A stretch of DNA of 64,000 bases from RH-AL1 sp965249685 (GTDB taxonomy: Bacteria; Pseudomonadota; Alphaproteobacteria; Rhizobiales; Beijerinckiaceae). Location: contig CBDFMN010000002.1 of NCBI GenBank assembly GCA_965249685.1, forward strand, positions 24,522 through 88,521, given 5' to 3'. Position 1 is the stretch's first letter. Every line of letters starts with the position of its first letter. Of this stretch, positions 24,401-31,602 are shown one piece after another. Below the pieces are notes generated by a model that saw only the letters and a program-made list of their open reading frames with translations, did not search any database and was not told the DNA's origin. Made by a program: the position numbers and the translations under genes.

Positions 24401-25933
24401 GAATTGGGCAAGCGCGACTATGTCGCCAACACCCATGTCGGGTTGCGGCCGTTCCGCCGCAACCTCTCCTATTTCGGCGTCGACCTCGACCAGTTGCTGA
24501 TCGACGAGCCCACCACGAGCAAGCTGCTGATGCGCTCCGTACTCGGTCTCTTCGCCAAGGGGGCGCTGACGCCCTTGCCCTATCGCGCTTTCGAGGCGGA
24601 CGAGACGGTCGAGGCGTTTCGGCTGATGCAGCAGTCCGGCCATATCGGCAAGCTGGTGGTGAAGCCACCGGCGCCGGGCACGGTCGTCGCGCGGCAGCGG
24701 CGCGGCTTCCAAGTCTCGTCCGACAAAATCCACCTCGTCACCGGCGGCTTCGGCGGCTTCGGCCTGGAGGCGGCGCGTTGGCTGGCGGACAAGGGCGCCC
24801 GCACCCTGCTGCTGGTCGGCCGCAGTGGCGCGGCGAGCCCGGCTGCGCGCGAGGCGCTGGCGACGATGGCCGCCGCCGGCGTGCGCGTGCGTGCCGAGGC
24901 GCTCGACATCGCCGATAAGGCCGCGGTGCAGCGGCTGTTCGCCCGCTTCGGCAAGGACCTGCCGGTGCTGGGCGGCATCATCCACGCCGCCATGGTGCTC
25001 GACGACGCGATGCTCCCCAACGTCACGGCGGAGCGGTTCGAGAAGGTGCTCCGACCGAAGGTGGCCGGGGCCGACCACCTCGACCAGCTCACGCGGGGGC
25101 TGTCGCTCGACTATTTCGTCCTGTTCTCGTCGGCGACGACGCTGATCGGCAATCCCGGCCAGGCCGCCTATGTCGCGGCGAACGGCTATCTGGAGGGCCT
25201 TGCCCGCCGTCGCCGCGCGGCTGGACTGCCGGCGCTGGCCATCGGCTGGGGCGCGATCGAGGACGTCGGCGTGCTCGCCCGCTCGGAGGGCACGCGCGAG
25301 GCCCTGGCCAATCGCGTCGGCATCAAGGGCATGCTGGCCCAGGACGCGCTCCGCCAGATGGGCGAGGCCTTGAGCGCCCCGGCCTCGGCCGACGATGCGG
25401 TCGTGGTCATCGCGCCGATGAACTGGTCCGCGGCGCGCCAGCACCTCGCGGTCCTGCGCGGCCCTTCCTACGCCAAGCTGACGAGCGGCGGCGAGACGAA
25501 GGCGAGCGAGGCGAGCAAGATCGACATCGCCGCCCTCGTGGCGCAGAGCGCGCCGGAGGAGGCACGCAAGGTCGTCAGCGGGCTCATCGTCGAGGAGATC
25601 GCGCGCGTGCTGCGCCTGCCGCAGGAGGATATCGCCCGCACTACGGCGTTGGGGGAGATCGGCCTCGACTCGCTGATGGCGGTCGAGCTGGCACTCGGGC
25701 TGGAGGAGCGGTTCGCCCTGAAGGCGCCCCTGTCGGCGACAGCCAGCAGCTTCTCCGTCAACGAACTGGCCGATCACGTGATAGGCTTGGCGACCGGCAC
25801 GTTGAGCGGTGACGAGGCGGTGACGCGCAGCATGGTCGAGCGCCACCTGGGGCCATCCGCCGACCTGGGAACGATGGATGCCGCGGCGGCGCTCCTCAAG
25901 AAGGGCCAGCACGCGAAGCCGGTCGTAAGCTGA
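18440..25933 (+). CDS. Single-module highly reducing type I polyketide synthase (KS-AT-DH-MT*-ER-KR-ACP)
   Basis: 2497 residues; TTG start with AAAGG upstream. KS ~15-440 has Cys186 in DTACSS, EAHGTGT and KTNIGH. AT ~547-840 has Ser637 in GHSVGE; YPFH at 736-739 resembles the malonyl-type HAFH. DH ~905-1185 has His937 and Asp1099 (DACFH). At ~1340-1560 lies a methyltransferase-like domain whose SAM motif is degenerate (VLQVGYGPLTG), probably inactive. ER ~1755-2075 has HGGAGGVG. KR ~2090-2340 has TGGFGGFG and Tyr2244. ACP has Ser2411 in GLDSL. There is no thioesterase, reductase or condensation domain. All reductive domains being present predicts a saturated chain made iteratively from malonyl-CoA. 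The domain order equals fungal HR-PKSs such as FUM1. Release is inferred to be by the upstream oxoamine synthase. Confidence 0.95.
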   Translation: MALAAKQRLAPLTQTTDIAVIGRSCRLPGAPSVADLWTLLASGTCAVSRVPDDRWSMDRMAHPRGAERGKSYTWAAGTLADVWGFDPAAFGLSPREAEQMDPQQRLLLELTWEALEDAGLRPSSIAGSDAGVFVGASALDYGNLRIIDSAAGDAYLMTGNTLSIIANRISYIFDLHGPSFTVDTACSSALVALNEAIVSLRSGRIDTAIVGGVNILASPFNFIGFSQAAMLSRIGLCQAFAAGADGYVRAEGGVALVLRTREAAERAGDHVHGFIVGSDVNSDGRTNGISLPSKVYQARLLETLYLKQGIDPATLAFVEAHGTGTRVGDPIEATAIGETLARKRRMPLLIGSIKTNIGHMEAASGLGGVLKAMLALEHDQLPPSLHSGELNPDIDFAALNLQVARALTPLAAAAPGERRIAGVNSFGFGGTNAHVILADGPKAAAPAPATGAAALPSYLVISAHSRAALGALVADYAARLDEADDAEAAAILAAAAHRRERLAHRVVVPVGARKDLVAVLDRLGDAEQDVTGAARGTAIDREAPVAAVFSGNGAQFVGMGVAAYAQNAWFRAHLDLVSEEFATLAGWSIVETLHDPGLSAKLELTQIAQPLLYAVQAAAYQALLAGGLKPTVIIGHSVGEVAAAEAAGILDRAGAIKTILARSLHQELSFGLGGMAVVIGSQEATEQIIAALPSLEIAAYNSPRAFTVSGSQEHIAKLSGVARAAKARIRKLDLAYPFHNALMAPVERPLLRSLADLKPVGSSLPFISTVTGGRLDGPELDAHYWWRNVREPVRFSQAVGAAVQAGARIFIEVGPTASLLSHINDCVDERTATIATLCALDKKDRGDDPIAAALAMALARGASVDDAKAFGPAPRGPVALPLYPWQRKSYRLPDSAESPGLTRSGAWHPLIGSRLSADRTEWHSTLDTVLHPSLADHCVDGRAILPGAAFAEMALAVARDWLGTDEATVTDLEITSPMILTADASREVVCRLSPHINHLEIVSRPRLGQTPWQTHATAKVVRDTAAVIVPGPDDHQPAPGTHVITGPEIYAMAARAGLQYGPTFQKLATAVAGRPDRITLDLTKEEADPAYGIDPARMDACFHALVLIFSSLRDAVHGTAYIPVRFGEIMLRRPGATFTKARIDVLRRDERIIIANFFLTDEAGDVIVFVREARFQAIRTSRGAEAGRQMVVQKSVLASEPTAARVERPLALAAFRRAIAPAAQARDAMAADFVLLEGWATAVALGAARDLATASFIDADALVASGRLPARAKPWLEDLLVSLDRSGLSHRDKLGRHVDPDIALPDPDEILRTIAAEHQNLGAEMLVAASVDAAIEALTAGDIETFLRPLSTKSIDGWELGGSQAHAAATSLIDLLKRSQAGWPKDRAMRVLQVGYGPLTGLAANLADATEARLTVFDPNRRRLERARLALAGRGDVGFVDKAADLPAAEFDFVIAAHVLYRHKRDASFWSGLRRAMAQGAIFAAIEPVPSFFRDLVLGLDARLTDEADAAGFDGLSVTEADWLETMQVIGLGDAEVVTTETANGGALLLTAQVEAERRHWSGTGDALIIGAGDARGTETTSAFATLLASSGLHVSLALDSELSAEALAEAPETIVFFAVASDEHVTPVKGLLDQCMRLKRLADGIGTRKSTLWLVTAGAMGSTNATRAGDVAAGVWAFSRTLANEVPTLDVRRVDLAADLRPDLLAERLRDLVLSKTVETEILLGPSVTRVVRFEAVAAQDRGQARRADAARLARGEGSGIDRIHWEAMPRHAPGPNDVEVAVEAIGLNFRDVMFGLGLLPEDILEHGFAGPTLGLECAGRIERVGAAVKGLKPGDRVIAFAKNAFATHVTTPAAVVAPIPNGIASEMAATIPVAFLTAYHALMLCARLKPMEWVLIHGGAGGVGLAAIQIARWRGARVIATAGSPEKRALLAALGAEHVFDSRSGAFVEDIRRVTGEGVGVVLNSLSGEAMERSIGVLRPFGRFVELGKRDYVANTHVGLRPFRRNLSYFGVDLDQLLIDEPTTSKLLMRSVLGLFAKGALTPLPYRAFEADETVEAFRLMQQSGHIGKLVVKPPAPGTVVARQRRGFQVSSDKIHLVTGGFGGFGLEAARWLADKGARTLLLVGRSGAASPAAREALATMAAAGVRVRAEALDIADKAAVQRLFARFGKDLPVLGGIIHAAMVLDDAMLPNVTAERFEKVLRPKVAGADHLDQLTRGLSLDYFVLFSSATTLIGNPGQAAYVAANGYLEGLARRRRAAGLPALAIGWGAIEDVGVLARSEGTREALANRVGIKGMLAQDALRQMGEALSAPASADDAVVVIAPMNWSAARQHLAVLRGPSYAKLTSGGETKASEASKIDIAALVAQSAPEEARKVVSGLIVEEIARVLRLPQEDIARTTALGEIGLDSLMAVELALGLEERFALKAPLSATASSFSVNELADHVIGLATGTLSGDEAVTRSMVERHLGPSADLGTMDAAAALLKKGQHAKPVVS

Positions 25934-25955
25934 TCGGCGATCGCGGCGGCTGGCC

Positions 25956-28217
25956 CTACGCCGCTGGCGCCGATGCCGCGTGGCCGCCGAGCACCTGGTC
26001 CAGCTTCGTCTGCAACTGGGCGCCGGTGAACGGCTTGGGCAGGAGATGCACGCCCTTGTGCAGACGGCCCTGGTGCGTCAGCACGTCGTTGGCGTAGCCG
26101 CTGACGAAGAGCACGCGCAGATGAGGCTGGATCTGCTTGGCGCGCAGCGCCAGTTCGTAGCCGTTCAGGCCGGGCAGGCCGACATCCGTGAACAGCAGGT
26201 CGAACCGGCCCGTCTCGCGCAGCGCGGCTAAGGCCTCCTCGGCATTGGCGGCGGCCACCGTGACGAAGCCGAGGTCCTGCATCATCTCCAGGGAATAGGC
26301 GAGGACGACCGCATTGTCTTCGACGATGAGGACGCGCAGGCCGGCGCGCGGCGGGTTGGCCGAGATCTCGGCTCGCGCCGCCGCAGGGGCGACCAGCGCC
26401 TTGGCGCAAGGCAGGTAGATTCCCACGCGCGTGCCGGCGTCGACGGCGCTGTCGATCTCGATATGCCCGCCGCTCTGCTTGACGAACCCGTAGACTTGGC
26501 TCAGCCCCAGCCCCGTACCCTGGCCGATCGGCTTGGTGGTGAAGAACGGCTCGAAGACGCGTTCGAGCACGGCGGCGGGAATGCCGCAGCCGGAGTCGCT
26601 GATCTCGATCAGCACGAAGCGGCCGTTCGCGAGGTCGGGATTGCGCCTGCCGACATCCTCGTCCGACACGACGTTGCGCGCGGCGATCTTCAAGGTACCC
26701 CGCCCAGCCATCGCGTCGCGGGCGTTGATCGCGATGTTGAGGATCGCGTTGTCGAGCTGGTTGGGATCGACGTCGGCGTGGTGGAGATCGTCGTCGAGGC
26801 GCAATTCCATCGTGATGTTCTCGCCCAACGTCCGCTCCAGCAGGTCCGACATCGACCGCACGAGCCGGCCGATGTCGGTGTCGGCGGGGTTCAGCGGCTG
26901 ACGACGAGAAAAGGCGAGGAGGCGTTGGGTGAGCACGGCGCCGCGCTGCGCCGCGTCGAGCGCGTTTTGCGTCCAGCGCTGGAAACGCGGACCGTGTTCA
27001 CGCCCATGCCGCTGCAGCAGTTCGAGGTTGCCGAGGACCGCCGTCAGCAGGTTGTTGAAGTCGTGGGCGACGCCGCCTGTGAGTTGTCCGATCGAATCGA
27101 GCTTCTGCGCCTGGCGCAACTGGTCTTCGGCGACGTCGCGGGCGGCGACGGCCGCGCCGCGCTCGGCCTGCGCTTGGTTCAGCGCCTGCAGGGCACGCAC
27201 CTGCCGCAGCAGCAGCCAGGCGACGACGAGGACGGCACCGGCGCAAAACAGGGCGCCGAGCACGATGACCGCGGCGGTGCGGCGCCAATCCCTGAGGATA
27301 TCGTCCAACGTTCCCGTCACGTTGATGACGAGCGGAAAGTGCCGCGCGGCGATGGTCGCGACGATCCGCGGCGTCCCGTCGATCGCGGGCCATATCGAAT
27401 AGGTCGTGGAATGGTCGCTGCGGACGATCCCGGAAAACGACTTGATGGCGAACCTGCGGCCGGTCCCGTTCGGCAAGGCGGGGTAGCGCGCCATGAGGAT
27501 ACCGTCGCTGCGCCACAGGCTGACCGCGCCGCCGTTGCCCACGTCGAGCGATCGGTAGAGATCCTCGAAATAGGCGAGGTCGATCGCGGCGGTGATGACG
27601 CCGAGGAACTCGCCCGAAGAACTGTTGATGCGGCGCGCGAGGTAGGTCGTCCATCGGCCGTCCGCAAGGTTGCGGACCGGCTCGCTGACGATCAAGGCGT
27701 CCGGCTTGCCGGCCTTGGCATCCTGAAAATAGTCGCGGCTCGCGAGGTTGAAGGTCGGCGGCGGGAAGGAGCGCGAGGTCACGACCGGGATACCGTCAGA
27801 CCCGAGCACGGTGATGGCCGACACCTGCGGCACGCCGGCCAGGCGCGAGCGCATCGCCTCGTGGGTCTCGCGCTTGGATTGCGTCGCCCGAAGGTCCTCG
27901 GCCGTCGTGATCTTGTCTCCGGCGATCTTCTCCTGGAAGCTGCGCAGGATGAGGTCGGCGCCCTGAACCGCCCGCTCCGTTTCCTCGCCGAGGAGCAGAT
28001 CAAGCGTCCTGAGGGTCTGCTCCGCCTGGTCGATCTCGTGGGCGCGTAGGCGCAGGGCGGAGGCCAGCCCGATCGCGACGATCACGACGATGGCGAGCGC
28101 GGCCCCCGCGACGATCCAGCGTTTGGGCTGGTCGGAGAGGCTGAGGTTCGGAAACGCGGCGCCGGGCGAGAACCTCGAGGCCCGGCCCGGCTTTGACCCG
28201 GCGCCCGCCCTCGGCAT
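25956..28217 (-). CDS. Membrane-bound hybrid histidine kinase with receiver domain
   Basis: 753 residues from the ATG at 28217 (a TTG three codons earlier is possible). Two membrane helices (about 33-55 and 316-338) flank a periplasmic dCache-like sensor with SRDYFQDAKAG. Then come HisKA with phospho-acceptor His in GGVAHDFNNLL (about 385), HATPase with NARDAMAG, DSGCGIP and GTGLGLSQVYG, and a C-terminal receiver with Asp in FTDVGLPG (about 678) and the conserved KPF. The receiver has no output domain, so the signal must pass on. It converges on the PKS gene with 22 bases between stops. A link to the PKS is possible only from position. Confidence 0.92.
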   Translation of the reverse strand: MPRAGAGSKPGRASRFSPGAAFPNLSLSDQPKRWIVAGAALAIVVIVAIGLASALRLRAHEIDQAEQTLRTLDLLLGEETERAVQGADLILRSFQEKIAGDKITTAEDLRATQSKRETHEAMRSRLAGVPQVSAITVLGSDGIPVVTSRSFPPPTFNLASRDYFQDAKAGKPDALIVSEPVRNLADGRWTTYLARRINSSSGEFLGVITAAIDLAYFEDLYRSLDVGNGGAVSLWRSDGILMARYPALPNGTGRRFAIKSFSGIVRSDHSTTYSIWPAIDGTPRIVATIAARHFPLVINVTGTLDDILRDWRRTAAVIVLGALFCAGAVLVVAWLLLRQVRALQALNQAQAERGAAVAARDVAEDQLRQAQKLDSIGQLTGGVAHDFNNLLTAVLGNLELLQRHGREHGPRFQRWTQNALDAAQRGAVLTQRLLAFSRRQPLNPADTDIGRLVRSMSDLLERTLGENITMELRLDDDLHHADVDPNQLDNAILNIAINARDAMAGRGTLKIAARNVVSDEDVGRRNPDLANGRFVLIEISDSGCGIPAAVLERVFEPFFTTKPIGQGTGLGLSQVYGFVKQSGGHIEIDSAVDAGTRVGIYLPCAKALVAPAAARAEISANPPRAGLRVLIVEDNAVVLAYSLEMMQDLGFVTVAAANAEEALAALRETGRFDLLFTDVGLPGLNGYELALRAKQIQPHLRVLFVSGYANDVLTHQGRLHKGVHLLPKPFTGAQLQTKLDQVLGGHAASAPAA

Positions 28218-28244
28218 GTTCAGCAAGGCTGGCAGCCCACCATT

Positions 28245-28454
28245 CTAGCCGGCACCGCCGTCGACTTCCTTGCCGGACGCGTGTGACCGGCTGGTCAGCG
28301 CGCCGGACCCGGGCGTCGCCTCGTCGTTGGTGAGGTGACCGGCCGCGTGCGCGCCCGCCGCCGGCATCGTGGCGGCTGGGGGCTGCCGATCTACGGGTTC
28401 GCGCACCGGAGGTTTCGCGGCTTTGTCGCCCGCGTTCTTGTCTGACGCTTCCAT
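28245..28454 (-). CDS. Small disordered protein of unknown function
   Basis: 69 residues, very rich in Ala, Pro, Gly and charged residues, with no hydrophobic core. GGGAGGACGGG lies directly before the ATG, which is a strong ribosome site and the main support. It ends 27 bases before the histidine kinase start on the same strand, so the two may be co-transcribed. No family recognised. Confidence 0.5.
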   Translation of the reverse strand: MEASDKNAGDKAAKPPVREPVDRQPPAATMPAAGAHAAGHLTNDEATPGSGALTSRSHASGKEVDGGAG

Positions 28455-28624
28455 CCCGTCCTCCCACGCTGTTGCCTGGCGCTGAAACGCAGTGAAGGCA
28501 AGGCCGCGGCCTTTGAGGTGGCCCGCGCAGACGACGCGCGGGCGACGCCCTCAGGCGCGCGCCGGCCGCCTCGCAACCATGATCCAGCTTTGCCGCGGAG
28601 GCAACCTCCCATCTTTCGGCGGAG

Positions 28625-29614
28625 CTACCAGCGCACGAGCGCGCTGCCCCACGCCATGCCTGCGCCAATCGCCATCATCGCGACGAGGTCGCCGGCCTTC
28701 ATGCGGCCGGCTCTGTTCGCTTCGTCGAGCGAGAGGGGGAGCGAGGCGCTCGACGTGTTGCCGTAGCGGTCGAGGTTCATCCAGCAGCGATCGAGCGGGA
28801 TGCCGACACGCTCGAGCACCGATTCGACGATGCGGATGTTGGCTTGGTGCGATACCACGTGGTCGACGTCGCCGGCCGTGATCCCGTTGGCGGCGAAGGC
28901 CTCTTCCAGCGCGGGCGGCAGGACGCGGACGGCGAACTTGTAGACGTCGCGTCCCTCCATCGAAACCTTGTGCATCTTGGCGGCGAGAACCTCGGGCGAA
29001 GGCGGGTACCGGCTGCCGCCACCGGGGATGCAGAGGCTCTTCGCCATCGTGCCGTCGGTGTGGAGATGCGCGGAGAGCAGGCCGCGTTCCGGATCGGGAC
29101 TGGGGCCAAGCACCATGGCGCCTGCGGCATCGCCGAAGAGCACGCAGGTGTTGCGGTCGCTCCAATCGACGAGCCGGCTGAGCAGTTCGGCGCCGACGAC
29201 CAGGATGCGCCGCGCGCTGCCGGAGCGGATGAACTGGTCGGCAATGGCCATCCCATACAGGGAGCCCGCGCAGGCGGCCGACAGGTCGAAGGCAAAGGCT
29301 TTTGACGCCCCGAGCCGCGCCTGCACGAGCGCGGCGCAGGAGGGCATCGGCATGTCCGGCGAAATCGTCGCCACGAAGATCGCGTCGAGCTCGGTAGCGT
29401 CCGTCTCGGCCATGGCGAGGGCGCGTCGCGCAGCGGCCACGGCCATGTCGGAGGTCGCCTCGTCCGGGGCGGCGATGCGGCGTTCGCGGATGCCGGTCCT
29501 GTCCCGGATCCAGGTGTCGGACGTGTCCACCATGGCGGCAAGTTCGTCGTTCGTGAGGACACGATCCGGCACGTAGGAGCCGGTGCCGATGATATGCGTC
29601 CGTCTCAACCGCAA
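28625..29614 (-). CDS. Beta-ketoacyl-ACP synthase III (FabH family)
   Basis: About 329 residues with an intact thiolase-fold triad: Cys115 in DLSAACAGS, His in SHQANIRI and Asn in YGNTSSASLP. GIRERR and the C-terminal GAGMAWGSALVRW are typical of FabH. The enzyme condenses an acyl-CoA with malonyl-ACP. Housekeeping fabH normally sits with plsX and ihfA; here neither is present, so this is probably a second, specialised copy. It could prime fatty acid synthesis or supply a starter for the PKS 2.7 kb away. The only in-frame starts at the N-terminus are TTG codons (29614 or 29608). Confidence 0.9.
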   Translation of the reverse strand: MRLRRTHIIGTGSYVPDRVLTNDELAAMVDTSDTWIRDRTGIRERRIAAPDEATSDMAVAAARRALAMAETDATELDAIFVATISPDMPMPSCAALVQARLGASKAFAFDLSAACAGSLYGMAIADQFIRSGSARRILVVGAELLSRLVDWSDRNTCVLFGDAAGAMVLGPSPDPERGLLSAHLHTDGTMAKSLCIPGGGSRYPPSPEVLAAKMHKVSMEGRDVYKFAVRVLPPALEEAFAANGITAGDVDHVVSHQANIRIVESVLERVGIPLDRCWMNLDRYGNTSSASLPLSLDEANRAGRMKAGDLVAMMAIGAGMAWGSALVRW

Positions 29615-29752
29615 GGCCTCGGTGCGTGACGACCACGCGCAAGCGGCGCGCGTTCCGTGGCCGGCTTAGGCCAATTCCGGCCGCAGCGATAGGTGGGCTC
29701 GCCGCCGGGAAGCGTGCCGGCCTGGATGCCACCCCTCCCCCCCGGCGCACGA

Positions 29753-30019
29753 CTACGAGCGGCGCCGGACCGGCTTGGCGATCTCCGCATCGGTCAGGGC
29801 ATAGGAGGTCTGTAACATTTCGATCGTGCTACGCGCCGCGCGCAGCACGTTGTTGTCCACGCGGGGCCGCACGGCAGCCAACGTCCAGTTCGTGCCCCCT
29901 TCCAGAGAGGCGCGCGGCTGTATCAGGATTTCGCTGACATGCTCGAACCCGGCGCAGCGCCGGAGGGAGGCAAGGCAGATCGACTGTAGTTGGGTGCTGG
30001 AACAGACCTCTCGGGCCAT
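29753..30019 (-). CDS. Small conserved-looking protein of unknown function
   Basis: 88 residues from the ATG at 30019, with GGAGATCTCG immediately upstream. The sequence is soluble and mixed in character: REVCSSTQLQSICLASL, then a helix ending AARSTIEMLQTSYALTDAEI. No signal peptide, membrane segment or known motif. It lies 42 bases downstream of the DUF883-like gene on the same strand and may be in its operon. Confidence 0.6.
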   Translation of the reverse strand: MAREVCSSTQLQSICLASLRRCAGFEHVSEILIQPRASLEGGTNWTLAAVRPRVDNNVLRAARSTIEMLQTSYALTDAEIAKPVRRRS

Positions 30020-30061
30020 CGAGATCTCCGGTGGGAGGGATGCAGGGGGCAAGGGAGCGCT

Positions 30062-30421
30062 TTAGCCTCGGCTCGTCGCCCAGCCGACAAGGTAGCCGAT
30101 CGCGCCGGCCAGCAGCAGCGCCTCCATCGGCTGTTTGGCAACCTGCCGCGCCAACTGGTCCGCGCCACCCTCGTAGGCGCGACGACCGGCAGCGGCCGCA
30201 TCGGAGGCCGAACCCGGCAGGGAGTCGGACGCCTGGCTCACCGCCTCCTTCGCCCGGCCGTAAAGGTCGCTCGTGGCGTCGGCCGCCTGGGCGCCATATC
30301 CCTGCGCCTGCCCAGTCAGGTCGGCGGTCGTCTCCTTCACGCCTTGCCTGGTCTCGGCGGCCTCCTTGCCGAGGCTGCCACCGATGTCTTTCGCGGTGCT
30401 CTTCACGTCGTCAGGCTTCAT
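30062..30421 (-). CDS. DUF883/YqjD-like stress protein with C-terminal membrane anchor
   Basis: 119 residues from the ATG at 30421; GAGGACCCG stands before it. A long amphipathic helical region rich in Ala, Lys, Asp and Gln (about 1-90) ends in the hydrophobic anchor EALLLAGAIGYLVGWATSRG. This matches the DUF883 (ElaB/YqjD) pattern. In E. coli those proteins bind the inner membrane and ribosomes in stationary phase. The role here is inferred only from the family. It is divergent from corA. Confidence 0.75.
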   Translation of the reverse strand: MKPDDVKSTAKDIGGSLGKEAAETRQGVKETTADLTGQAQGYGAQAADATSDLYGRAKEAVSQASDSLPGSASDAAAAGRRAYEGGADQLARQVAKQPMEALLLAGAIGYLVGWATSRG

Positions 30422-30612
30422 CGGGTCCTCGCAGGCATGAACAAAAAGCATATTTACCGCCGCCGCTTGCGGTCTTGACTGGCCCGAACTAAACGCTGGC
30501 TCCCACCAACCGTTCCCATTGGCGCGGCATCGCAGCCGCGTCTTTCGTCGGCTCGATCCCTCCTCCCATCCACGCCCTTCCAGCGGCCCCCGCCACCCGG
30601 AGCCATGCCGTC

Positions 30613-31602
30613 ATGCTGACCTTCTACGGCGCGCGAACCAAGGGCGGCGTCGCCGTCGACCTTGGGACGGGCGAGATCCCGCCGCAGGTCAATTGGATCG
30701 ACGCGTTCGACCCCACCGCGGAGGAGATCGCCGCGCTCGAACGCGCCTTGCGCGCGCGCGTACCGACGCTGGCCGATCTCGAGGAGGTCGAATCCTCATC
30801 GCGCCTGGCGACGGAAGGGCAGACCATCGTCATGAGCCTGCCGGCGACGGTGCGCGACGAGACGGGCTTCGCCCACACCTCGCCGATCGGCTTCGTCCTG
30901 TCGCAGGAGCGTCTCCTGACCATCCGCTTCGCGCGGCTCCCCTCGTTCGAGCACCTGAGCAAGCGCCTGAGCGAGCACGGCGAGATCGCAGAGGGCGGCC
31001 TGGGCGCCGCAGTGACCATCCTCGAGATCGTCATCGACCACATCGCAGACCTGCTGGAGCGGATCGGCGGCGAACTCGACGTCGTGTCGCGCAAAGTCTT
31101 CGGCACGGAAGCCATTGCGGGCAAGCCGAGCCGCCCCCACCGCAACAACGAGGCGATGCGCCGGCTCCTGCAGACGGTCGGCCGCAGCGGCGACGTCGCC
31201 TCCAAGATGAGCGAGAGCCTGCTCGGCCTCAACCGGATGATGCCCTATATCGCCGCCCATACCGGGGCCTACATCACACCGGAGTACAAGGCGCGCTTGG
31301 AGGTGATGGCGCAGGACGCGAAGTCGCTGAACGACTACGAGGAGCACCTGACCAACAAGACCCATTTCCTGCTCGACACGCTGCTCGGCCTCGCCAACAT
31401 CGAGCAGAACAACGTCTTCCGGGTGCTCACCGTCGTCTCCGTCATCGGCATCCCGCCGACCTTCTTCGCCTCGCTGTGGGGCATGAACTTCAAGACCATG
31501 GCCGAACTCGACTGGCCGCACGGCTACACGATGGGCCTCAGCGTCATCATCGCCAGCGCCGTCCTGCCGGCCGTCTGGTTCAAGGTGAAAGGCTGGTGGT
31601 GA
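30613..31602 (+). CDS. corA: CorA-family divalent cation transporter
   Basis: 329 residues. A large cytoplasmic N-terminal domain with the long helix (NRMMPYIAAHTGAYITPEY region) is followed by two C-terminal membrane helices. Between them is the pore signature GMN in LWGMNFKTM. This transports Mg2+ and possibly Co2+ or Ni2+. The cobalamin genes cobQ and cbiB lie 2-5 kb away, but corA is not in their operon. Its end overlaps the end of argH by 23 bases. Confidence 0.92.
   Translation: MLTFYGARTKGGVAVDLGTGEIPPQVNWIDAFDPTAEEIAALERALRARVPTLADLEEVESSSRLATEGQTIVMSLPATVRDETGFAHTSPIGFVLSQERLLTIRFARLPSFEHLSKRLSEHGEIAEGGLGAAVTILEIVIDHIADLLERIGGELDVVSRKVFGTEAIAGKPSRPHRNNEAMRRLLQTVGRSGDVASKMSESLLGLNRMMPYIAAHTGAYITPEYKARLEVMAQDAKSLNDYEEHLTNKTHFLLDTLLGLANIEQNNVFRVLTVVSVIGIPPTFFASLWGMNFKTMAELDWPHGYTMGLSVIIASAVLPAVWFKVKGWW

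Noticed and set aside
23333..25912. Minus-strand open frame of 859 codons inside the PKS gene
   Set aside because: It mirrors the codon pattern of the PKS on the other strand, has no recognisable motif and is explained by high GC. The same applies to the long antisense frames at 21167-23314 and 45187-47301.
18440..25933. PUFA synthase or modular assembly-line PKS
   Set aside because: Only one ACP, one KS and one AT are present, with no tandem ACPs or chain-length factor, so neither type fits.
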